DNA of 48,893 bases, taken from the NCBI GenBank assembly GCA_007125585.1, contig SLCY01000006.1, forward strand, positions 1 to 48,893, given 5' to 3'. Below are positions 16,592-25,114 of this stretch, in pieces (position 1 is the first letter of the stretch; every line of letters starts with the position of its first letter). Below the pieces are notes generated by a model that did no database searches, was not told where the DNA came from, and saw only the letters and a list, made by a program, of their open reading frames with translations. The position numbers and the translations under genes are program-made. The DNA comes from Bacteroidales bacterium (GTDB taxonomy: Bacteria; Bacteroidota; Bacteroidia; Bacteroidales; UBA7960).

Positions 16592-18187
16592 TCAGTCGCC
16601 CGTCCTCCCATTATTCTGTTCTTTCGGTTTTTTCACGGGCGTTTCCTTTAAAAACAAAAAATAATTGCAGAAAAACACGAAAAAAGACAATCCCGCTTGT
16701 GTATCAATGGTATCCTCATTGAGCATTGAGATCGACAGTATCACAAAAAATGCAAGAAAGGGGAAATGCCTGAACCTGTCTGTCATTTTTGCGGGATATA
16801 CCATGGCGAACAATATCCATAGTGCGCCGGGTATTCCAAACAGCACGGCAAAAGAGAGGTATTGGTTGTGGGGTTTCATCCACCTTTCAAACGTCAGGGG
16901 GGAATCAATTTGTTGAAGTCCGTAATGGGCTGCTTCCCTGATGTCGCCGGTACCCCATCCCATCAAGGGCTTTTTCCGGATGGCTTCCCATGCTGCTTGC
17001 CAGAACGCCATTCTCTGGGACAGGGTATGTCCGGAGGGGTCGCCAGTGATTCTGTAATGCTGAAGTTCCCACATGGTTTGATGCAGGCGTGTGAGCATCC
17101 ATGGCCAGTGCGTATAAAGGACATTGGTGACACCCTGCTCGATTGCCTCCACATCACTGTCGCTCAACCTGCTGAGGCCATCCACATCCTTTCGCAACCC
17201 CATGGAGGTCATATACCGGTACAACACATCCTTGATTGGGTCACCCCGCCGGTCATGACCGTAAAAATCGAGTGCGCTGCGAGAGTTCCATGCATCCCTG
17301 AGCTCTTCTTCTGCAATATAAATATAAACAAGGTGTCCATTTTCGCGCAAATGCCGCCCCTTGTCATGCATATAGGGGTTGCCTTGAGCTGAGTATTCAT
17401 CCAGTTCTGCCAGGTCGGTTTGCACTTCACGGGTAACGTTTTGCCATAAAAAGGCCGACAGTGATATCCCGGATGCGACACACAGCAGTATTCCGGTAAT
17501 GGCAATGCGGCGCCGTAAAACATTTCGTGACAAGGCTGTTTTGATGGCCAGTACCAGCAGCATCGCGATAAAAACGATGATACCCGACAAGGAGTGCAGC
17601 AAAAAGAGATAGATAATGTGCCATGCAGCCAGTCCGAAGGAAAGTCGCGACCAGAAAACCTGGTCGCGGAATGCATCCCTTGCCAGATACAACAACAGGT
17701 ACACAGAGAGAGCCACCATCAGGCTGAGCCGGATATGAGAGATGAAAGGGGATAGTTCCCTGTAGTCAATGTAAGCACCTGAAAGATAAGTGTGAACAGA
17801 AAAAAAGGAAACGATTGTGATGGCTGCTGAAAATGCAAGCAGGATCCACTTTTTAGACCCGTTTGGGATGGGGTCGGAGCTAACCACCACGAAGGTCAGC
17901 AAAAATATGGGCAGCCGGGTTCGCAGGGTACTGATTCCGTAGTCCCAGTTAGAGGAATAGAAAAGCGCAATGATGTGCACAAGGTAGATGGAAGCAAAAA
18001 TCAACGCGGCCTTATGCTGAAAAAACCTTCTGGCCTTGGTGTGAATGTTCCCCTCTGCCAACCAGTTTAAAAAAAGGATGATCTGGGAAACACTCATAAG
18101 GAAAACCGACGAGGGAAGGCCGATGGCCAGGAGGGTAAGGCCGCCGATATAGATCCATTGATGGATGGTTTTTCGTGTGGAACGCAT
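16592..18187 (-). CDS. O-antigen ligase-like membrane protein (Wzy_C family)
   Basis: 531 residues with about ten to eleven hydrophobic helices. Helices 1-8 occupy the first 255 residues. A long polar loop then spans about residues 256-410, and ends with PLMGWGTGDIREA and WMKPHNQYLSFAVLFG, the conserved Wzy_C block with its H and N residues. Members join or polymerise surface polysaccharides on the periplasmic face of the inner membrane (WaaL, Wzy, PglL). No other glycan genes are nearby, so ligase versus polymerase cannot be decided. The gene starts 16 bases after the S41 protease stop and is probably co-transcribed with it. Confidence 0.8.
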   Translation of the reverse strand: MRSTRKTIHQWIYIGGLTLLAIGLPSSVFLMSVSQIILFLNWLAEGNIHTKARRFFQHKAALIFASIYLVHIIALFYSSNWDYGISTLRTRLPIFLLTFVVVSSDPIPNGSKKWILLAFSAAITIVSFFSVHTYLSGAYIDYRELSPFISHIRLSLMVALSVYLLLYLARDAFRDQVFWSRLSFGLAAWHIIYLFLLHSLSGIIVFIAMLLVLAIKTALSRNVLRRRIAITGILLCVASGISLSAFLWQNVTREVQTDLAELDEYSAQGNPYMHDKGRHLRENGHLVYIYIAEEELRDAWNSRSALDFYGHDRRGDPIKDVLYRYMTSMGLRKDVDGLSRLSDSDVEAIEQGVTNVLYTHWPWMLTRLHQTMWELQHYRITGDPSGHTLSQRMAFWQAAWEAIRKKPLMGWGTGDIREAAHYGLQQIDSPLTFERWMKPHNQYLSFAVLFGIPGALWILFAMVYPAKMTDRFRHFPFLAFFVILSISMLNEDTIDTQAGLSFFVFFCNYFLFLKETPVKKPKEQNNGRTGD

Positions 18188-18203
18188 CAGCCAAACGGTT
18201 GGT

Positions 18204-19871
18204 TCATTCTATGCCGGCCAGTATATTATGATAGGACTGCCGGTCAGCCAGCAAATTCAAGGCTTTGTCAACATCCGGGTCGGCGGCCAGCGATACAATG
18301 ACCCTTCCTTGCTGGTAATGGTAGCGGGAAACGATCTCTTCACGCAACAGCTGTTCGATCTCCCGGCGGAAAGTGATAAGGTCCTGCGCCTTTTCCTGGT
18401 GTATCATTTGTTGGAGATTTTCCAGCCCATCCACTATGGCGTCATAATATTGTTCTTTATTTGCTGCCTGTTGAAGCTCATTCAATAAATTCTCGCTTTC
18501 TGTCTGGTACGAAAAATCATTTCTTTCGATGAATTCAAGGAATTCACGGTAAATGTCATCCGATATCAAGAAGTCTTCAGGGGCGGGGATGGAGTCGTTA
18601 TGGCGTTGAAAGTGCGTGGCAAAGTCAAATATCATCAGTTGTTGTATCAGGCTACTTGTAACATGCGCGGGTGAAGGCCTTGTTACCGTGAGGTCAGGTT
18701 CTATTCCCCCGCCGTCGTAAACCTTTCTCCCGCCGTGGGTTTCATGGGGTGTTTTCAACGAATCCGGGATTTCGGCCACACTGCCGTCTTCATGTCTTTC
18801 AGCATAGTTGATGGCTTGTATGCTGCGTCCGCTGGGAATAAAATATTCGGCAACCGTTATCTTGAGCTGGGTGTTGTAGCTAAGGGGTACTACATTCTGC
18901 ACCAATCCTTTGCCGAACGTCCTATGGCCAATGACCACCCCCCTGTCAAAATCCTGGATGGCTCCCGCCACAATTTCAGAAGCCGACGCACTGCGGCGGT
19001 TCACCAGCACCGCAAGCGGGATGTTCAGGTCGATGGGGTCATTTAATGTACGGTGGGTGGTACTGCGTTCTGGCAGTCTGCCTTTGGTGCTGACCACCAG
19101 TTGGTCCTTCTCAACGAAAAAGTTGGTGATGTTGACCGCTTCATGAAGCAGTCCGCCTCCATTGTCGCGCAAATCCAGCACCACAGCTTCCACATCATGG
19201 GCTTGATCAAGTTCCTGAAAGGCCTCCCTTACCTCCCGGCTTGCCCGTTGCGTAAACCCGGTAAGTTTGATGTATGCGGTGTTCTCGTCGAGCATCCCGT
19301 AATAAGGGATGTTGTCAACACGCACCACCTCCCGTTCCAGGCTTTTGTTACGCGGCTCACCATCACGTTCAATCACAAGGCTCAATGAGGTCCCGGGCTG
19401 ACCCTGCAACAACGTCCTTACTTCATCCTCATTTCGACCCTGGACTGACTGGCCGTTAATTTCGAGAATGATGTCGCCCGGCAACAATCCGGCTTTGTAG
19501 GCCGGAAACCCTTTGTAGGGCTCCACGATCATCATCCGGTCATCCCTCGGGCGTATCCGGGCGCCGATGCCACCATACTGTCCGGTGGTCATAAAGCGGA
19601 CATCTTCAATTTCAGATTCAGGGATAAAGGTGGTATAGGGGTCGAGGGTCGACAACATACCGTCAATGCCTGCTTTCATCATGCCTGAAACGTTGATATC
19701 GTCGACATAATTCACAACCAGTTCCCTGAACATGGTCGAGAAAATGTCGAGGTTCCTGGTGATCTCAAAATTCTTGCTGCCGGCACTTGTCAGCAGGATG
19801 GCAGACGAGGCGAAGATTGCGATCAACAGGACTACTTTGATCTTCAACGTAATTTTTCTTAGATGGTTCAT
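18204..19871 (-). CDS. S41 C-terminal processing peptidase (CtpA/Prc-like)
   Basis: 555 residues from ATG 19871. An alternative ATG at 19913 has a better ribosome site (AAGGA) and would add 14 residues. A single N-terminal hydrophobic helix (LLIAIFASSAILL) anchors or exports it to the periplasm. A PDZ domain lies at about residues 70-160 (GGIGARIRP, AGLLPGDIILEING). The S41 domain has LRDNGGGLL and the catalytic pair S296 in SASASEI and K321 in FGKGLVQ, 25 residues apart as in E. coli Prc. The C-terminal 130 residues are charged and helical. It processes or degrades periplasmic proteins. Located after yidD in a leftward run of genes. Confidence 0.92.
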   Translation of the reverse strand: MNHLRKITLKIKVVLLIAIFASSAILLTSAGSKNFEITRNLDIFSTMFRELVVNYVDDINVSGMMKAGIDGMLSTLDPYTTFIPESEIEDVRFMTTGQYGGIGARIRPRDDRMMIVEPYKGFPAYKAGLLPGDIILEINGQSVQGRNEDEVRTLLQGQPGTSLSLVIERDGEPRNKSLEREVVRVDNIPYYGMLDENTAYIKLTGFTQRASREVREAFQELDQAHDVEAVVLDLRDNGGGLLHEAVNITNFFVEKDQLVVSTKGRLPERSTTHRTLNDPIDLNIPLAVLVNRRSASASEIVAGAIQDFDRGVVIGHRTFGKGLVQNVVPLSYNTQLKITVAEYFIPSGRSIQAINYAERHEDGSVAEIPDSLKTPHETHGGRKVYDGGGIEPDLTVTRPSPAHVTSSLIQQLMIFDFATHFQRHNDSIPAPEDFLISDDIYREFLEFIERNDFSYQTESENLLNELQQAANKEQYYDAIVDGLENLQQMIHQEKAQDLITFRREIEQLLREEIVSRYHYQQGRVIVSLAADPDVDKALNLLADRQSYHNILAGIE

Positions 19872-19979
19872 GGTTCCATTATTTAATGAGACCGTTCGCA
19901 ACCGGTCTTTCATGTGTTCATTTCCTTGTTTACCAGGCATTCTGAACTTGTCCTGGTTGATTATCGGTATGATCAATAT

Positions 19980-20222
19980 TCAGGGTACCGGATCATGGCC
20001 GCTGCCGCCCCATGGATGGCATGATGAAAAACGTTTCAGGGTCAGCCATCCCCCTTTGAACGGGCCGTACCTTTGTATTGCTTCCACCCCATACCGGGAG
20101 CAGGTAGGGGTATATCGGCACGAAGGTGGCAGATAGGGTGAAATGGCTCCCTGGTAAAAACGGATCATCGCGATGAACAGCCAGCCCAGCGCTTTTTTTA
20201 TCACCTCTGCAACGGCCTTCAT
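19980..20222 (-). CDS. yidD: Membrane protein insertion efficiency factor YidD
   Basis: 80 residues from ATG 20222; a TTG directly after the rnpA stop would add two residues. Shows the full YidD signature: a short amphipathic N-terminus, then [21 protein letters not shown] with its cysteines, [10 protein letters not shown] and [15 protein letters not shown]. The family assists YidC-mediated insertion at the inner membrane. It follows rnpA by six bases, the conserved bacterial order (rnpA-yidD), although yidC and rpmH are not adjacent here. Confidence 0.95.
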   Translation of the reverse strand: MKAVAEVIKKALGWLFIAMIRFYQGAISPYLPPSCRYTPTCSRYGVEAIQRYGPFKGGWLTLKRFSSCHPWGGSGHDPVP

Positions 20223-20228
20223 GCGCAA

Positions 20229-20696
20229 TCAGTTTTGGTTGGATGCATGAAGTTCCTGTAATCCATCATCCTCAATTTTTTCCTTCAGTTTCAGCAAGGA
20301 TTTCTGCACACTGTTTTCTATTGCAGCATAAGGCATCTTTTTGTCAACGGCATAGATGAGAGCCAGCATGCATACTGCATTCCTCTTTTCTAAAAACGAG
20401 TAAAGCGGGCTTTTGTTTTGACGATACGCTTCTTTTACCAGTCGTTTCAAATGGTTTCTGTCGACGGCCCCTTTAATCTGTCTGCCGGATACCCCGATAA
20501 GGCATTTGGCCGGTGAAGGAAACAACCCGCTGGCTGGCACTGACTGCTTATCGGAAAACATTTCGGAGCATTTTTCCCTGGGCATGCAAAGATAGATAAC
20601 CCGGACAGGATATTGAAAAAACAGCTTTCCTTTTTTGAAAAGCAGTGTGCGCAGGCGAAAGTTAGCCAGCCGTTCGTTCTTTTTAAAAGTAACCAT
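20229..20696 (-). CDS. rnpA: Ribonuclease P protein component
   Basis: 155 residues, somewhat longer than the usual 110-130. The family signature is GAVDRNHLKRLVKEAYRQ (about residues 75-92), the RNR-like RNA-binding helix, here with RNH in place of RNR. The first part is basic, as in RnpA, and PAKCLIGVSGRQIKGAVDRN matches the central strand. It binds the RNase P RNA and matures tRNA 5' ends. Order hemD > rnpA > yidD > S41 peptidase recalls other Bacteroidota genomes; rpmH, which lies upstream of rnpA in most bacteria, is absent. Confidence 0.9.
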   Translation of the reverse strand: MVTFKKNERLANFRLRTLLFKKGKLFFQYPVRVIYLCMPREKCSEMFSDKQSVPASGLFPSPAKCLIGVSGRQIKGAVDRNHLKRLVKEAYRQNKSPLYSFLEKRNAVCMLALIYAVDKKMPYAAIENSVQKSLLKLKEKIEDDGLQELHASNQN

Positions 20697-20742
20697 GCCG
20701 CCGGGTAAGTCTGTGTGATAATGGCGCGTTAGCTGCCTGGGC

Positions 20743-21489
20743 TTATTTTTTTTTCTGGTTTTCCAGGAACTCCTGAATCGCCATCACCATGGATGGGGCC
20801 GTTTTTGTAGGTGCTGTGATCTGCACCTTCAAGCCATCTTTTTCAGCTGCTTTTAGCGTTGCCTTTCCAAAGGTGGCAATAACCGCATCCCCTTGTGCAT
20901 AGTCCGGGAAGTTTAACCGCAATGACTGGATGCCGAAAGGGCTGAAGAAGATCAACATGTGGTATTTGTTGATCTCGATATCGGAAATATCTTCCGGAAC
21001 AGACCGGTATATCGGTGCAGTTGAGAATTTGATCTTGTTTTGCCTGAGCAGCTGGGGGATCTCCTTCTTATGGTTTTCGGCACAAGGGAAGAGAAACCTT
21101 TCGTCTTTGTGCTTTTTAATCACATCCATGAGATCGGTGAAATGGTTTTTTCCGAAAAATATCTTGCGTTTCCTGAACTGAACGTATTTCTGAAGATACA
21201 GTGCAATGGCCTCCGAGGTGCAAAAATACTTCATCTGTTCAGATATCTGAACCCGCAACTCCTCACAAAGGCTAAAGAAATGGTCAATGGCGTTTTTGGA
21301 GGTAAAAATGATCGCCGTATGTTCAGGGATCTGAATACGGTTTTTTCTGAATTCCCGGGCGCCGACACTTTCAATTTTAATGAATTTCCGGAAACAAACA
21401 CTCAGGTTGTGTTCATCGATCAAATCGGCATAAGGCGATTTGTCATTTTCCGGCGGTGGTTGCGATATTAAAACGTATTTAACCTTCAA
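20743..21489 (-). CDS. hemD: Uroporphyrinogen-III synthase, TTG start
   Basis: 248 residues, low in sequence identity to other HemD proteins but with the expected pattern: YVLISQPPP at the start, AIIFTSKNAIDHFF (residues about 58-71), LFPCAENHKKEIPQLL, IYRSVPED, MLIFFSPFGIQSLRLNF and VIATFGKATLKAAEKDGL. It closes hydroxymethylbilane to uroporphyrinogen III in haem/sirohaem synthesis. The start is TTG at 21489, chosen because the family N-terminus begins exactly here, a strong ribosome site lies seven bases upstream, and no in-frame ATG occurs until about residue 86. It follows the DUF4271 gene by 26 bases. Confidence 0.88.
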   Translation of the reverse strand: MKVKYVLISQPPPENDKSPYADLIDEHNLSVCFRKFIKIESVGAREFRKNRIQIPEHTAIIFTSKNAIDHFFSLCEELRVQISEQMKYFCTSEAIALYLQKYVQFRKRKIFFGKNHFTDLMDVIKKHKDERFLFPCAENHKKEIPQLLRQNKIKFSTAPIYRSVPEDISDIEINKYHMLIFFSPFGIQSLRLNFPDYAQGDAVIATFGKATLKAAEKDGLKVQITAPTKTAPSMVMAIQEFLENQKKK

Positions 21490-21496
21490 AAGCGCG

Positions 21497-21502
21497 TCTC
21501 CT
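21497..21502 (-). promoter_or_regulatory. hemD: Ribosome binding site that supports the TTG start of hemD
   Basis: AGGAGA on the minus strand, within the longer purine run AGAGAGGAGA, is separated by seven bases from TTG at 21489. Strong Shine-Dalgarno sites are rare in this phylum, so it helps fix the start codon. Confidence 0.6.
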
Positions 21503-21515
21503 CTCTCTTTAATGA

Positions 21516-22400
21516 TTAACTAAACAAATAAATATTCGCCGCTTTCCCTATCATTAGCAAAGGTGCCAGTTCAACGCCACAAAGGTACAAAAATAAGTAA
21601 TACACTGAAAAGCCCGATGCACGATACCCCATGGTGACACCACGTACCACTTTATAGAGATTGACCAGAATGATCAGTATCCATGCGGCATATAACCCAT
21701 ATAACGTAGGATTGAAGGCGTGGAGGAACACCAGTGGCAGGATGGCCAGCCCCGCAAACTGATTGAAGACAAAAATGTTGCTTAAATAGATCGCCGTACC
21801 CCTGCGGGTTTGAAAAACCCATGCCAAGAACCCCATCATCAGTCGCTTAAAAAGATAAAACAGCGAAAAAAACATGATTATCAGGCCATATAACAGCGGG
21901 GGCTGTACGTCTAGCAATTTTGAAGGCAGGCCAAGGCCGTTTAAACTTTGATATGTCAGCAGGGAAATGACAAGTATAAAGTTGACAATAAGCAACAGGC
22001 CCGGTGTTTCGTGAAAAATGGCCCCCTCTTTTTCTGCCAGGGAGAAATGGTTCAGGCTAACGGCAGCTTTAATGATCAGCCTGATCCGCCCCGGGAAGAA
22101 AAAACGGGCGGTTGCAATGGATGCAAGACTCAATATGAACACATAGACGATCCAATCATCCGACGGATGCTCTGTTTTGAGGATGATCACGAGGTCAGCG
22201 TCTGATGAAAGCAAATGCGCGCCATCATAAAACGCCTCTGACCTTGTCACCTGAAGGGAATCGTGTAAAACATCATGGACGGTATCAGAAAACAAGGGGT
22301 GAGGGCCGGGAAAACCAATTTCTTCACCGTCCACGGGCCGGAGAGGCTGAAAAACCATCAGCAGAAATACGCATGCTTTAATGATCAGGGATGGAAGCAT
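21516..22400 (-). CDS. DUF4271 membrane protein
   Basis: 294 residues from ATG 22400 (a TTG 15 bases upstream is in frame). A signal-like hydrophobic N-terminus is followed by a polar stretch of about 70 residues, then six to seven membrane helices. Typical features of the Bacteroidota-specific DUF4271 family are the FYLFKRLMMGFLAWVF segment, NIFVFNQFAGLAILPLVF, and KVVRGVTMGYRASGFSVYYLFLYLCGVELAPLL near the end. Function unknown. It nearly always stands just before hemD, as it does here (26-base gap), and heads a leftward run of at least seven genes. Confidence 0.85.
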   Translation of the reverse strand: MLPSLIIKACVFLLMVFQPLRPVDGEEIGFPGPHPLFSDTVHDVLHDSLQVTRSEAFYDGAHLLSSDADLVIILKTEHPSDDWIVYVFILSLASIATARFFFPGRIRLIIKAAVSLNHFSLAEKEGAIFHETPGLLLIVNFILVISLLTYQSLNGLGLPSKLLDVQPPLLYGLIIMFFSLFYLFKRLMMGFLAWVFQTRRGTAIYLSNIFVFNQFAGLAILPLVFLHAFNPTLYGLYAAWILIILVNLYKVVRGVTMGYRASGFSVYYLFLYLCGVELAPLLMIGKAANIYLFS

Positions 22401-22412
22401 ACATTTTTCTTG

Positions 22413-22420
22413 CAAAAGTA
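22413..22420 (-). promoter_or_regulatory. -7 box before the DUF4271-hemD-rnpA run
   Basis: TACTTTTG on the minus strand matches TAnnTTTG. It ends 13 bases before ATG 22400, which would give a leader of only about five to seven bases. No clear -33 TTG was seen. Confidence 0.4.
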
Positions 22421-22590
22421 ATTCTTTTACAGAACTTCTGGTTGGCCTTTGCCCCCATGGTTTAATTCAACATTCCGTGGTTTCCGACAAACCATCGCTG
22501 AAAAATGGTCACAACAACTGTCAATGTTATTTGTTTAACAAAAGCTGGGGAATTATTAAATAATGATAACAAAAAAATAACATAAAAATC

Positions 22591-22621
22591 TTTGAGGAAA
22601 ATCAAATTAATCCTAATTTTG
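22591..22621 (+). promoter_or_regulatory. Consensus Bacteroidota promoter of pta-ackA
   Basis: TTTG at 22591-22594, a 19-base spacer, then TAATTTTG at 22614-22621: an exact match to the TTTG-N19-TAnnTTTG form recognised by the housekeeping sigma factor of this phylum. Transcription would start near 22627, leaving a leader of about 48 bases before pta. Confidence 0.7.
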
Positions 22622-22674
22622 TTGCCCATTGAAATTCAATCATATCCACTATATATAATCCGTTTATAATCCAG

Positions 22675-23673
22675 ATGCAATTACTTGAATCGATCAGGGA
22701 GAAAGCAAAAACACATAACAAAACCATTGTCCTGCCCGAGGGCATTGAGGAGCGGACATTAAAAGCTGCAGACATCATTCTTGCTGAAGGCATTGCCCGC
22801 ATTATCCTATTGGGCGATCACAAAAAGATCGTTGAAGCTGCGGGTGAAAACAGGCTCAAAGCGATTGAAGGGGCGACGATCATAGACCCCGGGCATTTTG
22901 AAGAGAAAGAAGCATATGCAGAGATGCTATATGAAATTCGGCAGCACAAAGGGCTGACAAGGGAGGAGGCCGCAGGGCTTGTTGAAGACCCGTTGTATTT
23001 GGCCACATTGTTGATAAAGAACGGGGTTGCCGACGGTGAAGTAGCCGGTGCCATGAACGCTACGGGGGATGTTTTGCGTCCGGCGTTTCAAATTATAAAA
23101 ACATTGCCGGGCATCAGCGTTGTATCGGGTGCCTTTATTATGATCATGGGTGAAAGCCACTGGGGTGAGAATGGGGTCATTGTATTTGCTGACTGTGCTG
23201 TTCACCCTGATCCCAGTGCAAAGGAGCTGGCAGAGATCGCGGTGATGACGGCCCGTACCACCGGTGCCATTGCAGGGATTGAACCAAGGGTTGCCATGCT
23301 GAGCTTTTCCACAAAAGGGAGTGCCAAACACCCCATGGCAGAAAAGGTGGTTGAAGCCACCAGGCTGGCTAAGGAAATGGACTCCTCCCTTTTGATAGAC
23401 GGAGAGTTGCAGGCTGATGCTGCCATTGTAGAAGCCATCGGAAAGATCAAGGCTCCCGGAAGTCCCGTTGCCGGGAATGCGAATGTGTTGATCTTCCCAA
23501 ACCTGGAGGTCGGCAATATTGCTTACAAGCTGGTACAACGACTTGCCGGGGCCGGGGCCGTGGGGCCTGTACTACAGGGAATGGCAGCCCCCATCAATGA
23601 TCTGTCAAGGGGATGCTCCGTTGAAGACATTGTAAACCTTGTCGCCATTACAGTAAACCAGGCAGCAGAATAA
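22675..23673 (+). CDS. pta: Phosphate acetyltransferase
   Basis: 332 residues, the short form that contains only the PTA_PTB catalytic domain and no N-terminal DRTGG/regulatory domain. Recognisable blocks are IVLPEGIEERTLKAAD near residue 18, ESHWGENGVIVFADCAVHPDPSA, SFSTKGSAKHP and the C-terminal GAVGPVLQGMAAPINDLSRG. Interconverts acetyl-CoA and acetyl phosphate in the cytoplasm. Paired with ackA 54 bases downstream, it forms the pathway that yields acetate and ATP or, in reverse, activates acetate. A strong consensus promoter precedes it. Confidence 0.96.
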   Translation: MQLLESIREKAKTHNKTIVLPEGIEERTLKAADIILAEGIARIILLGDHKKIVEAAGENRLKAIEGATIIDPGHFEEKEAYAEMLYEIRQHKGLTREEAAGLVEDPLYLATLLIKNGVADGEVAGAMNATGDVLRPAFQIIKTLPGISVVSGAFIMIMGESHWGENGVIVFADCAVHPDPSAKELAEIAVMTARTTGAIAGIEPRVAMLSFSTKGSAKHPMAEKVVEATRLAKEMDSSLLIDGELQADAAIVEAIGKIKAPGSPVAGNANVLIFPNLEVGNIAYKLVQRLAGAGAVGPVLQGMAAPINDLSRGCSVEDIVNLVAITVNQAAE

Positions 23674-23727
23674 CCATCATGGGCTCATGCCATATTGTCA
23701 ACATCATCTAAAAACTTGTCCAAACAA

Positions 23728-24954
23728 ATGAAAATCCTAGTTCTCAATTGCGGAAGCTCTTCCATTAAATATCAATTGATCGACATGGCCAACAATGCAG
23801 AACTGTTGGCCAAAGGGTTGCTTGAAAGAGTAGGCCTTAAAGACAGCGAGTTCAAACATCAGCCGAAAGGCAAAGATCCTTACATGCTGATCCAGGATGT
23901 TAAAAACCACGAGATTGGCATTAACATGATATTGAAAGCATTGCTTGACCCCAATCATGGTGTTATACAAAGTGTGAATGATATCATTGCTGTGGGGCAC
24001 AGGGTGGCGCATGGCGGGGAGAATTTCAGTGCCAGCGCCCTGATCACCGATGAAGTGAAGAAAAACATCGAAGAGGTGATAGAGCTTGCGCCATTACACA
24101 ATCCGGCCAACCTTAAAGGGATCGTATCGATGGAAAAGCTGGTTCCCACCGTACCCCAGGTGGCCGTATTCGATACCGCCTTTCACCAGACCATTCCGCC
24201 ACATGCCTATATGTACGGGCTTCCCTATGAGCTATATAAAAAAGACAAGATCAGGCGCTATGGCTTCCATGGCACAAGCCATAAATATGTTTTTGAGAAA
24301 GCCTGCGATTCATTGTTCATGCGCAAGGACCATGTGAAAGCCATCACATGCCACCTTGGCAATGGTGCATCCATAGCAGCCATCAAAAACGGCAGGTCGA
24401 TAGACACTTCCATGGGTCTGACCCCCGTTGAAGGCCTGATCATGGGCACCAGGACCGGTGACCTGGATCTTGGCGCCCTGCTCTATATCATGAATAAAAA
24501 AGGCCTCAGCCTGGATGATGCAAACAACCTGATCAACAAAAAAAGCGGCATACTGGGCGTGAGTGGTGTCTCCTATGACATGCGCGACGTTGAAAATGCC
24601 GCATGGAACGAGGGCAACAAAAGGGCACAGCTGGCCCTGGACATGTATGTGTACAGGATCATTAAATACATCGGCGCCTATGCTGCCGCCATGGGAGGTG
24701 TAGACCTGATTGTCTTTACCGGAGGTGTTGGTGAAAACGGACCGGAGACCAGGGAAGAGATCCTTAAAGACCTGGAGTTCCTCGGCGTGACCTTCGATGT
24801 GGAAAAAAACACCGGGCTGCGTGGCAACCTGGAAATGATATCCAAACAAGAGTCAAAAGTAAAAGTGATGGTGGTCCCGACCAATGAAGAACTGGTGATC
24901 GCACATGACACCCTCAAGGTGGTAGCCCAGCACGATAACAACGAAGAATTGTAG
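23728..24954 (+). CDS. ackA: Acetate kinase
   Basis: 408 residues from ATG 23728; an in-frame TTG 33 bases upstream is unlikely because the family start MKILVLNCGSSSIKYQ lies exactly at this ATG. ASKHA-fold motifs are all visible: NCGSSSIKYQ (phosphate 1), HRVAHGG, FDTAFHQT, RRYGFHGTSHKYV, CHLGNGASIAA and FTGGVGENGPETRE. It transfers phosphate between acetyl phosphate and ADP. Second gene of the pta-ackA operon. No unusual substitution was noticed. Confidence 0.97.
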   Translation: MKILVLNCGSSSIKYQLIDMANNAELLAKGLLERVGLKDSEFKHQPKGKDPYMLIQDVKNHEIGINMILKALLDPNHGVIQSVNDIIAVGHRVAHGGENFSASALITDEVKKNIEEVIELAPLHNPANLKGIVSMEKLVPTVPQVAVFDTAFHQTIPPHAYMYGLPYELYKKDKIRRYGFHGTSHKYVFEKACDSLFMRKDHVKAITCHLGNGASIAAIKNGRSIDTSMGLTPVEGLIMGTRTGDLDLGALLYIMNKKGLSLDDANNLINKKSGILGVSGVSYDMRDVENAAWNEGNKRAQLALDMYVYRIIKYIGAYAAAMGGVDLIVFTGGVGENGPETREEILKDLEFLGVTFDVEKNTGLRGNLEMISKQESKVKVMVVPTNEELVIAHDTLKVVAQHDNNEEL

Positions 24955-25114
24955 GGAACCACCAGAAAGGGATTGTCCGTTTTAACCTTCCAGGGCCGAG
25001 ACCGGGTTTTCATAAAGCAGCATGGCGTTAACTGCTGAAAGCTCAACACCATGAGAGCATTTCGTTTGTCCGCCTTGAAAAATACCGGGAGCGCTAAGCA
25101 AAGTTGGACCGGAG

